A DNA stretch of 64,000 nucleotides from Chloroflexota bacterium (lineage in GTDB: Bacteria; Chloroflexota; UBA6077; JACCZL01). The stretch spans positions 1 through 64,000 of the forward strand of contig JADZEM010000223.1 in the NCBI GenBank assembly GCA_020850535.1, read 5' to 3'. A model generated the notes under the pieces. That model saw only the letters and a program-made list of their open reading frames with translations. It searched no databases and was not told where the DNA came from. The translations under genes and the position numbers were made by a program. This document shows, piece by piece, positions 1 to 6,661 of this stretch. How positions within the stretch are numbered: the first letter of the stretch is position 1; each line of letters begins with the position of its first letter.

Positions 1-43
1 CCCGACGCGGCGGCACGACGCGCTCAACATACGATTGCACTGG
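1..43. repeat. right end of a second copy of the nested palindromic element
   Basis: The first 43 bases align without gaps to positions 228–270, the right end of the element at 53–269. The first 20 bases are identical and most of the rest match. The window therefore opens inside another copy, only about 10 bases away from the complete one, which indicates a tandem arrangement. The rest of this copy lies outside the window. Confidence 0.7.
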
Positions 44-52
44 TAGCAGCAT

Positions 53-269
53 CAGGGCGATTGCATGTTCATTGGTGTTCCTGAAGCATCATGGAACGGG
101 CGGTCGGGGACTGAAGTCCCCGCCTACCGTCATTCAGTCGCTGCGCGACGGCCGTCGGGAACGGCCGGGGCTGGTGCGACTGGAGCGTCGCGCAGCGACT
201 GCAGGATGGTAGGCGGGGCTTTCAAGCCCCGACGCGGCGGCACGACGACATCAACATGCAATCGCCCTG
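53..269. repeat. 217-bp MITE-like nested palindromic element
   Basis: The outer ends (53–69 and 253–269) are a perfect 17-bp inverted repeat. Inside, 103–149 and 187–233 form a second inverted repeat matching at 40 of 47 positions. Each inner arm itself starts with a small hairpin, GGGGAC-TGAA-GTCCCC on one side and the complement of GGGGCT-TGAA-AGCCCC on the other. Four of the seven mismatches are paired changes that keep the small hairpin intact. No transposase is encoded, so it would be non-autonomous. It resembles REP/MITE-type intergenic elements; family membership was not checked. It ends 26 bases beyond the stop codon of the nucleotidyltransferase gene. Confidence 0.75.
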
Positions 270-294
270 CTCGCCCGATGCCTGCGCTTGCGTG

Positions 295-1593
295 CTAATG
301 GTGGGCGTGCGAGGACCGGGGCCGCGGCGATCTGGCGGTCGACCGTGGCCGGCCGGCCACCCTGCCCGCAAGCTGCACGCTCCGCTCGACGACCTCCTCC
401 CCGACCTGCTCCAGCAAGTGGAGGATGTGGCGCGGATAGTAGAGCGCCGAGAGGCCGGATGGCAGCGGATCGGTGGAAAGCTCGTGCTTAGTCGGCACCA
501 GGGCGACGTGCAGGCAGTAGCGCAGCCGCTGCCAGGCCGATTCCATCGCGCGGAGGTAGAAGAGGTTGCGCGCCGCGAACAGCTCGTCCGTCTCCGCGAA
601 CAACTGGCGGACCACCGTCTGCGCCAGATCGACCAGGATCGGATCGTCGGCGGCCCGCTTGACGACCCACGGTGGTATGGCGGCGTCCAGCAACTCGGCG
701 GCCAGGAGCAGCCCGAGCAGCAGCATCCGAGCGCTGCCCATCTCCGTCGCCAGCCGCACCAGCCGTGCCCAGTCCAGCTCCGGCCGCGAGGCGGCGATCT
801 CCGCAAGATCGCAGAGCCAGCGCAGCTGCTCCCAGCGGTGCTTGGCTCCGTGCAGGCAGAGGAACAGCAGCAGATCCGTCACGGCGAGGCTGCGGATCGT
901 GACGCCTTGCAGGTCGGCCGTCTCAAGCTCCCCCCAGAGCCGCGTCAGGTCGAAGGGGAGTGAAAAATAGTGCGGCATCAAGTCCCAGTGGACTTCGACC
1001 ATGATGGAGCCATCGGCGCTCACGAGATCGATGGCGCATTCGGACTGGGTGTAGGCGACCCGCCCCAGGCCGTGGAGGTCGAGGGCGCGCCGATAGCCGC
1101 GCTCGTGCAACAGTTGGAGCGCACGCCGCAGATCGCGCCGCTTGACCAGGATGTCCAGGTCGACGTACTGGCGCAGCGAAGGGTTGGCGTAGGCCGCCGC
1201 CGCCAGCACCGGCCCCTTGAACGGGACGGTGGCGACCCCCTGCCCTTCGAGCAGTTGCACGACGTCCAGCAGCTCGCGCTGCGAGAGCAGGTTGTGCGCC
1301 GCGTTCGCCAGGAACTGCGCGCGGAGGTCTGCGAGCACGCTCGGGGGCGACAGATCCCGGCCGTGGGCGTGGAGCTGCCAGGAGAGCAGCGCCGTCACGC
1401 CGTTGGCCTGGGCGATCCGCTGGAGGTACGCCCAGTCCAGGGGGCCAGCCAGCCGGGCGCGAAGCTGGGCTGCCGCCCTGGCGTCCAGGCGGGAGCGTGC
1501 ACCGAGCAGCAGTACCGCGGCCTCGGGACGCAGCCCCTGCGCCAGCCCCGCCATCGCCGAACGCACGGCCGCTCGTCCCGCCTCAGCCCGCAC
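295..1593 (-). CDS. nucleotidyltransferase-family protein associated with the lasso-peptide cluster
   Basis: A 432-residue protein of the type seen in the 'uncharacterised nucleotidyltransferase' family (NTP_transf_5). The N-terminal half carries VPFKGPVLA (residues 123–131) and RQYVDLDILV (141–150), whose D-x-D pair should bind the metal-nucleotide. Further on is the family-like HGAKHRWEQLRWLCDLAEI. It is transcribed divergently from the lasso operon. Related enzymes accompany lasso clusters that also have an HPr-kinase-like enzyme, where they are thought to elaborate the phosphate on the peptide C-terminus. That role is inferred here from context; an unrelated metabolite target is possible. 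The ATG at 1593 gives the longest reading; an internal ATG 13 codons later is an alternative. The C-terminal tail is Arg/Pro/His-rich. Confidence 0.8.
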   Translation of the reverse strand: MRAEAGRAAVRSAMAGLAQGLRPEAAVLLLGARSRLDARAAAQLRARLAGPLDWAYLQRIAQANGVTALLSWQLHAHGRDLSPPSVLADLRAQFLANAAHNLLSQRELLDVVQLLEGQGVATVPFKGPVLAAAAYANPSLRQYVDLDILVKRRDLRRALQLLHERGYRRALDLHGLGRVAYTQSECAIDLVSADGSIMVEVHWDLMPHYFSLPFDLTRLWGELETADLQGVTIRSLAVTDLLLFLCLHGAKHRWEQLRWLCDLAEIAASRPELDWARLVRLATEMGSARMLLLGLLLAAELLDAAIPPWVVKRAADDPILVDLAQTVVRQLFAETDELFAARNLFYLRAMESAWQRLRYCLHVALVPTKHELSTDPLPSGLSALYYPRHILHLLEQVGEEVVERSVQLAGRVAGRPRSTARSPRPRSSHAHH

Positions 1594-2094
1594 TACGCTG
1601 TCACCGCGCGGCCGCCTGCCGCCCGGGCGCCAGTGTCGTCATGGTGTACACGCGCTGTACCCTCCGGCCCGCCGCGCCTGGATCGCGCGCAGCCCGCCCG
1701 TGTGGCAGGCATACCCGCAAGCCATGCGTGAGAGTATGCACAGCGAGGCCCGCAGCCCGCTCGCTCACGGCGGCGTCACGACGTCGCCAATGTGATGATT
1801 TTGACATGATACGGAGAGCAGTATGCTGACCACTCAACCTCTTCTCAACATGCTTCATGTACTCAATCTGCCCTCAACCATTCCTCATTCTTTGGGCATT
1901 GACGGTGTAACAGTACCATACAGATCATCAGAATATCACACAAATTGGGTAGGAAAAGGACTTTACGACATTGTCGATACTTCCGTAAGATCACTGCACC
2001 GATCTCTCCTTCGCCGTTCGTCAGGTTGCCAGGATACGGCCGTTCTGGCTTCTGTGTGACCCCTGGCGCGATTTGCGTGAGCCGGAGGCGCCCT
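1594..2094. promoter_or_regulatory. divergent, partly AT-rich promoter region of the lasso cluster
   Basis: About 500 bases separate the divergent nucleotidyltransferase from the first lasso gene, and no convincing gene lies in them. From about 1795 to 2060 base composition drops to near balance, unlike the GC-rich surroundings. Candidate rightward promoters are TTGACG (1899–1904) with GATCAT 18 bases on, and TTTACG (1962–1967) with TAAGAT (1986–1991). TTGACA occurs at 1801–1806 with only a weak TATGCT 15 bases on. An imperfect dyad GTACA-CGCGC-TGTAC at 1646–1660 is a possible operator. None of these is proven. Confidence 0.4.
2084..2088 (+). promoter_or_regulatory. ribosome binding site of the B1 gene
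   Basis: GGAGG six bases before TTG 2095. It decides the start over the long upstream open frame, whose encoded residues are not domain-like. Confidence 0.6.
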
Positions 2095-2373
2095 TTGCAC
2101 AGCACACTCACGTTCCGCCCTGCCAGTCACGTCGCTGTCGCCGAGTTCGATGGTGAGACCGTCCTGCTCAACGTCTCGTCTGGCATCTACTTCGGCCTCA
2201 ACCCGATCGCCAGCCGCATCTGGCAGTTGCTGGGGACTGGCGCCAGTGAGCCGCTGATCGTCCAGACGCTGCTCGACGAGTATGACGTGGACGAGGCCCG
2301 TCTCCGCGCGGATGTCGCGGCGACGGTGCGGCAGCTCGCGGCTGATGGGCTGGTCTGTCAGGTTGAAGCGTAG
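2095..2373 (+). CDS. lasso-peptide leader-binding protein B1 (PqqD-like RRE)
   Basis: A 92-residue stand-alone PqqD-like domain, the RiPP recognition element that binds the precursor leader and presents it to the B2 protease. Typical features are FDGETVLLNVSSGIYFGLN, a short winged helix (IASRIWQLL), and a C-terminal helix ending in LAADGLVCQ. The frame stays open back to 1945, but the conserved domain begins only near 2104. I chose TTG at 2095 because GGAGG (2084–2088) stands six bases upstream and the resulting length suits B1 proteins; GTG at 2077 is the alternative. Its 3' end overlaps the B2 gene, so translation is probably coupled. Confidence 0.85.
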   Translation: MHSTLTFRPASHVAVAEFDGETVLLNVSSGIYFGLNPIASRIWQLLGTGASEPLIVQTLLDEYDVDEARLRADVAATVRQLAADGLVCQVEA

Positions 2374-2875
2374 CGCTGTGCGGCTCGATCTGGTGCGCCG
2401 CGCGTTGCGGTTGCCGCCATCCGAGTGGGTTGGCGTGCTGCGGGCAGCCGCCGGCCTGCTGCTGGTCGATCTGCACCTGCGACGGCGTGGCTTTCGGGAC
2501 ACGGCCCGGCTCGACGTGCCGGCCGGTGAGATCGGGACGTTGTCCTCGGCGGCGTGGCAGCAGGCGCGGCGCTACGTGCGCTGGATCGACGCGGCGGCGC
2601 TGGCGCTCCCGATCCAGGCGCGCTGCCTGCACCGCTCACTGCTGCTCCAGCGCTGGCTGCTGCGCGACGGTCTGCCGGCGGCCCTCTGCATCGGCGTGAG
2701 CCGGCCGGGTCGCCCGTTCCTGGCGCACGCCTGGATCGAGCTGCACGGCGTGGTGGTGAATGATACGGCGGCCAACATCGCGGATTTCGCGCCGCTGACC
2801 GGCCCGGCCATGTCGGCTGACGGCGCGGTCACGCCGGCGGTGCCCCTGTTTGTCGGCGTGGGGCAGCCAGCATGA
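2345..2875 (+). CDS. lasso-peptide leader peptidase B2 (transglutaminase-like)
   Basis: A 176-residue transglutaminase-like cysteine protease that removes the leader from the lasso precursor. The catalytic triad is visible: Cys94 in QARCLHRSLLLQRWL, His128 in FLAHAWIEL, and Asp140 in VVVND. The length matches split B2 enzymes that lack a fused recognition element. ATG 2345 lies inside the end of the B1 gene (29-bp overlap); TTG 2363 and GTG 2378 are possible later starts and the Shine-Dalgarno evidence does not settle the choice. The gene ends in an ATGA overlap with the cyclase gene. Confidence 0.9.
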   Translation: MGWSVRLKRSAVRLDLVRRALRLPPSEWVGVLRAAAGLLLVDLHLRRRGFRDTARLDVPAGEIGTLSSAAWQQARRYVRWIDAAALALPIQARCLHRSLLLQRWLLRDGLPAALCIGVSRPGRPFLAHAWIELHGVVVNDTAANIADFAPLTGPAMSADGAVTPAVPLFVGVGQPA

Positions 2876-4863
2876 GCGCGGTGTTTGGACTCGTGTACCG
2901 CGATGGCGAGGCTGCGCGTGCGGTGGAGCCGTGGCTGCTGCGGAAGATGGCCCAGAGCCTGCTGCATCGCGGGCCGGACGGACAGGGCATCTGGCACGAC
3001 GGCCCGGCTGGCCTGGGGCATCTGCTGCTGCACACCACGCCCGAGTCGGTCGGCGAGCGCCAGCCGCTCCACGATGCTGGGCGCGGCCTGGCCGCCACGG
3101 TCGATGCCCGGCTGGACAATCGAGCCGAGCTGCTGGCGGCCCTCGATCTGCCGTCGTCGGCCACCGACGCCGATCTCGTCCTGGCGGCCTACGCGCGCTG
3201 GGGCGAGGCCAGCCCGTCACACCTCCTGGGGGACTTCGCGTTCGTCATCTGGGATGGTGGCGCGCGGCGGCTGTTCTGCGCCCGCGATCATGCTGGCGTC
3301 AGGCCGCTGGTCTACGCCAGCGTCGGCGGTCTGTTCGCCTGCGCCTCCGAGTCCAAGGCGCTGCTGACGCTGCCCGCCCTGACGGGTGAGCGCGACGAGG
3401 CCCAGATCGCCGACTTCCTGCTGGGCGAACCGGCTGATGCCGCCGCCACGTTCTATCGCGAGATCCGCCGCCTGCCGCCGGCCCACACCCTGACCGTGGA
3501 CGGGGCCGGCCCGCGGCTGCAGCGCTACTGGTCGCCGTCCGACGTGCCGGAGCGCCGCCTTGGCTCGGACGCGGCCTACGCCGACGCGTTCCGTGAGACG
3601 TTCGCCGAGGCGGTCCGCTGCCGCCTGCGGAGCGGGCAGCCGGCCGGGGCGCTGCTGAGCGGCGGCCTCGACTCGTCGTCCATCGTCTGTGTGGCGAGCG
3701 CCATGCAGCCGGCCCCGCTCCCGACCTTCTCCTGTGTCTACGACGCCGTGCCGACCTGTGACGAGCGTCAGTATCAACAACTGGTGTTGCACGCGCGGCC
3801 CTGCACCTGGACGACCCTGGCGGCGGACGATCTCAGCCCGCTCAGCTACCTGGATGAGCTGACGATCCAGGCCGAGGGGCCACCGTTCGGCCCTGGTCTG
3901 GCCTCACAGGTTGCGCTCTACCGACTGGCGAGCGCCGCCGGCGTGCGGACGCTGCTGGATGGCCACGGCGGCGACGAGGTCGTGTCACATGGCGAGGGCT
4001 ACCTGAGCGAGCTGGCCCTGGCTCACCGCTGGCCGGCGCTGCTGCGGGAGGTCCGAGGCGTCGCCCGGACCTACGACGAGGCCGCCTGGTCGATGTTCGC
4101 CACCTACGCCCGTTTCGGCCTCAGCACGTCGGCCACCTTCCGCAGGCTCTGGCGGGCGGGCGGTGCGGTCTGGCATGGCGTGCGCCGCACGACGCCCCAG
4201 CCGGCCGGCGAGGCTCCACGGCTCGGCGTGGTGCTGCCGGCGCTGGCGGCCCGGGTAAACCTGGCAGATCGCGTGCGCGAGCGGCAGCGCGCCCAGGCCC
4301 GTGCTGCGCGCACCGAGCGCGGACTCCACCTTGCCACGCTGGACGATGGCCGACAGCCCCTGGCGCTGGAGGTGCTGGACCGCATCGCGAGCGCGGCCGG
4401 CGTCGATCCCCGCTACCCCTTCTGGGACAAGCGGCTGGTCGAGCTGTGCGTGAGCGTGCCGGCCGAGCAGAAGCTGCGGGGCGGCTGGCCCCGCTCGATC
4501 TTGCGGCGGGCGATGGAGGGCATCCTGCCGCCGGCGATCCAGTGGCGCGCCGACAAGACGGATTTCTCGCCGTCGCTCAGGCGAGGCTTTCTGACCTTCG
4601 AGCGGCAGCGACTCGACGCGGCCCTGCTCGACGGCAGCCCGGAGCTTGACGCGTACATCGACCGGGCCGCCCTGCGTCAGCGGTATGACCGCTGGCTCAC
4701 CGCCGAGCAGGGCGATGCCCACGGCGACATTCATCACATCTGGCGGGCAATGGCGTTGGGGCGCTGGCTCCAACTCACTGACCCGGTCCACCAGCAGGCA
4801 TCTCCAGTTCGCGGGGTCTTCAGTCAGGGCCTGCCTGCCGCCCAGCTCCACCTGGGCGCTTGA
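2872..4863 (+). CDS. lasso-peptide macrolactam synthetase C (asparagine-synthetase-like)
   Basis: A 663-residue AsnB homologue that adenylates the ring Asp/Glu side chain of the core so that the freed N-terminus can form the isopeptide bond. The C-terminal domain has the ATP pyrophosphatase loop LLSGGLDSSSIVCVAS (about residues 260–275) and LLDGHGGDEV (about 364). The N-terminal glutaminase-like domain begins MSAVFGLV, so the catalytic Cys2 of true asparagine synthetase is missing and no ammonia is generated. That difference plus the B1/B2/precursor neighbours rules out ordinary asparagine synthesis. It starts within the B2 stop codon (ATGA). Confidence 0.93.
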   Translation: MSAVFGLVYRDGEAARAVEPWLLRKMAQSLLHRGPDGQGIWHDGPAGLGHLLLHTTPESVGERQPLHDAGRGLAATVDARLDNRAELLAALDLPSSATDADLVLAAYARWGEASPSHLLGDFAFVIWDGGARRLFCARDHAGVRPLVYASVGGLFACASESKALLTLPALTGERDEAQIADFLLGEPADAAATFYREIRRLPPAHTLTVDGAGPRLQRYWSPSDVPERRLGSDAAYADAFRETFAEAVRCRLRSGQPAGALLSGGLDSSSIVCVASAMQPAPLPTFSCVYDAVPTCDERQYQQLVLHARPCTWTTLAADDLSPLSYLDELTIQAEGPPFGPGLASQVALYRLASAAGVRTLLDGHGGDEVVSHGEGYLSELALAHRWPALLREVRGVARTYDEAAWSMFATYARFGLSTSATFRRLWRAGGAVWHGVRRTTPQPAGEAPRLGVVLPALAARVNLADRVRERQRAQARAARTERGLHLATLDDGRQPLALEVLDRIASAAGVDPRYPFWDKRLVELCVSVPAEQKLRGGWPRSILRRAMEGILPPAIQWRADKTDFSPSLRRGFLTFERQRLDAALLDGSPELDAYIDRAALRQRYDRWLTAEQGDAHGDIHHIWRAMALGRWLQLTDPVHQQASPVRGVFSQGLPAAQLHLGA

Positions 4864-4921
4864 GCGTACGCGTGGGTCATTCCAGCGGTTGCATGGAATT
4901 CGAGAGAAAGGAGGATGGGAT

Positions 4922-5068
4922 ATGGCAGTAAAGAAGGAGTACCTGGCCCCGGAGGTCAAGGCGCTTGGAGACGTGCGTGCGCTGACGCAGCGCAACGTCT
5001 CGGGGACGAAGACCGACAAGGCGTTCCCCGCTGGCACGCCGATCAACCAGTTGACCTTTTCCACCTAA
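4922..5068 (+). CDS. lasso-peptide precursor A1
   Basis: A 48-residue precursor with a perfect AAGGAGG (4908–4914) seven bases before ATG. The leader MAVKKEYLAPEVKALG... carries the Y-x-x-P motif. With Thr22 at position -2, Tyr7, Pro10, Val12 and Gly16 fall at -17, -14, -12 and -8, the spacing known for lasso leaders. The predicted core is residues 24–48: RNVSGTKTD (ring, nine residues, Arg1 to Asp9) followed by a 16-residue tail ending TFST. The C-terminal Thr hydroxyl is the likely target of the downstream kinase. Core position 1 is usually Gly, so Arg1 is unusual. Cores starting at Asn25 or Val26 would also give legal rings but break the Thr -2 rule. Confidence 0.88.
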   Translation: MAVKKEYLAPEVKALGDVRALTQRNVSGTKTDKAFPAGTPINQLTFST

Positions 5069-5575
5069 CCCACGCGCAGCAGTTCAGCGTGACCCGGCTG
5101 GACGGGCGGCAGCAGGCTCTGACTGAGGACCTCGTGGTCCATGCTGTGCAGGGCGGGCCGGCAGTCGCCCGCTTCTGCCCAGACGTCCCGCCGGTGGCGG
5201 GCGGGCCGTGCCGAGCTTCGTGCAGCAAGCACGGCCGTGGCTGCTGTCGGGAAGGGTACGAGTCTGCACGTTCAACAGACCGGCCTCACGTGGGGCTGGG
5301 CGCGTGGACACAGCACATCGATCCGGTTTTCAGTTCAGGAGAGATGAAGGAGGCCCGGGACATGGCAAAGAAGACGGTGTACCTGACGCCAGAGGTGAAG
5401 GCGCTCGGCGACGTTCGGACGCTGACGCAGCGGAACGTCTCTGGCACCAAGATCGACAAGGCGTTCCCCGCTGGCACGCCCATCAACCAGATGACCTTCT
5501 CGTCCTGACCCTCGCGCCCGCGTTCAGGCTCACCTGACAGCCTGAGTTGCGTGGCAGTCGGCTCTGACTGAGGAC
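5069..5575 (+). repeat. footprint of the precursor-gene tandem duplication
   Basis: Sequence following A1 at 5108–5130 recurs after A2 at 5553–5575 with 21 of 23 bases matching (GGCAG, two variable bases, then GGCTCTGACTGAGGAC). The two copies are 445 bases apart, almost the same as the 440 bases between the two start codons, so one unit of roughly 440 bp was duplicated. The 293-base gap between the precursors holds no other gene that I can support. Confidence 0.7.
5362..5508 (+). CDS. lasso-peptide precursor A2
   Basis: A second 48-residue precursor, 40 of 48 residues identical to A1, with AAGGAGG (5347–5353) eight bases before ATG. Changes are mostly in the leader's first nine residues; in the core only Thr8 to Ile, Leu21 to Met and the terminal Thr to Ser differ. 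The predicted ring is RNVSGTKID with Asp at position 9, and the tail ends TFSS. The Ser C-terminus is exactly the residue phosphorylated in paeninodin-type peptides. A1 and A2 come from a local duplication that also copied downstream sequence. Together they should yield two closely related products. Confidence 0.88.
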   Translation: MAKKTVYLTPEVKALGDVRTLTQRNVSGTKIDKAFPAGTPINQMTFSS

Positions 5576-5680
5576 CCAGCGAACCATCAGCGCGTCCGGG
5601 CATGAGCGTGGCGACCGCCATGCTCGTACGCGCGCCACGTTGCTAGACGCAGCGGCAGACGCAGTACACGGGGGCAGTCG

Positions 5681-6661
5681 GTGTACAGGTACCGTGCCTA
5701 CGGCTTCATCATCGACGCGGAGATGCCGTTGCCGGAGCTTCGGTCGGCGGTGGATGGCCCTGCCGACGTCGCCATTCGTTACGGCGCGGTGGGCCGCCCG
5801 CCGGCCCCGCCCGATCCCCAGACCAGCGCCTACGCGGTCTCCCCAGACGACGTGCGCTTCTTCTGGGAGCTGGTTGGCTCGTTCCGAGTCCGGGCGGGCC
5901 GCGAGATCCTCGTGGATCCCGTGCCGGACGTCGAGCAGGCGTTGCTCCGGATCCCCCTGCTCGGCTCGGTGCTCGGCGTGCTGCTGCATCAGCGGGGCAG
6001 CTTCGTGCTGCACGCCAGCGCGGTGGACGTTGACGGGCGGGCCGCCATCTTTCTCGGGCCGAAAGGGCAGGGGAAGTCGACCACGGCGGCGCTGCTGGTG
6101 GGACGCGGCCATCCCCTGGTGGCGGACGATATCGTCGCGCTGGACATGGGGCCGCTCGACAAGGGTGCGCTCGACATGGGGGCCGGCGCTCTGGGCGCGC
6201 CCGCACCGACCGCAGGCGAGTCGATCCGGCTGCTCCCCAGCTTCCCGCAGATGAAGCTGTTCGACGACGCCGCGGCCGCGGCCTTCGGCGACGATCCCGA
6301 GGATCTGCCCCTGCTGGCTTCCCTGATCCCGAAGCGGGCGCGCCGCACGCCGGACCGCTTCGCGGACCGCCCGCTTGCGCCCGGCGCGATCTATGTCCTG
6401 GCTGACGGCCCGGAGCTGAGCATCAGCCGCCTGACCGGCCAGGACGCCGTCTGCGAGGTGATCGGCAGCTCGATCCCGGCCCGCTTCGGCAGCGACCTGC
6501 TGGATGGCCCGGCTTCGCTGACCCACTTTCAGCGGGCCATGACGCTGCTGCGGCAGGTCCCGGTCTACCAGTTGGCCCGCCCGCGCGACCTGGCTGGGTT
6601 GGGACGGCTCGGCGCGGCCATCGAGGCGATGCTGCGGCAGCCGGTTGGGGCGGGCGCCTGA
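5681..6661 (+). CDS. HPr-kinase-like lasso-precursor kinase K
   Basis: A 326-residue protein with the HPr kinase/phosphorylase fold region seen in lasso clusters of the paeninodin type, where it phosphorylates the hydroxyl of the C-terminal residue of the precursor. The P-loop is GPKGQGKSTTA (from residue 126), followed by VADDIVAL (147–154) with acidic metal/catalytic residues; HASAV precedes the P-loop as in the family. A Gly/Ala-rich insertion with a repeated LDMG follows. The terminal Ser/Thr of both precursors supplies a matching substrate. The start is GTG 5681, and the stop overlaps the exporter start by one base (TGATG). Confidence 0.88.
   Translation: MYRYRAYGFIIDAEMPLPELRSAVDGPADVAIRYGAVGRPPAPPDPQTSAYAVSPDDVRFFWELVGSFRVRAGREILVDPVPDVEQALLRIPLLGSVLGVLLHQRGSFVLHASAVDVDGRAAIFLGPKGQGKSTTAALLVGRGHPLVADDIVALDMGPLDKGALDMGAGALGAPAPTAGESIRLLPSFPQMKLFDDAAAAAFGDDPEDLPLLASLIPKRARRTPDRFADRPLAPGAIYVLADGPELSISRLTGQDAVCEVIGSSIPARFGSDLLDGPASLTHFQRAMTLLRQVPVYQLARPRDLAGLGRLGAAIEAMLRQPVGAGA

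Noticed and set aside
1945-2094. N-terminal extension of B1
   Set aside because: The residues are not part of the PqqD fold and lie in an AT-rich promoter-like segment; TTG 2095 has a good ribosome binding site.
2095-2373. PQQ biosynthesis protein PqqD
   Set aside because: No pqqA, pqqC or pqqE is present; the domain is a general precursor-binding element and the neighbours are lasso genes.
2872-4863. true asparagine synthetase
   Set aside because: The glutaminase Cys2 is absent and the gene is flanked by leader-binding, protease and precursor genes; macrolactam synthetase fits better.
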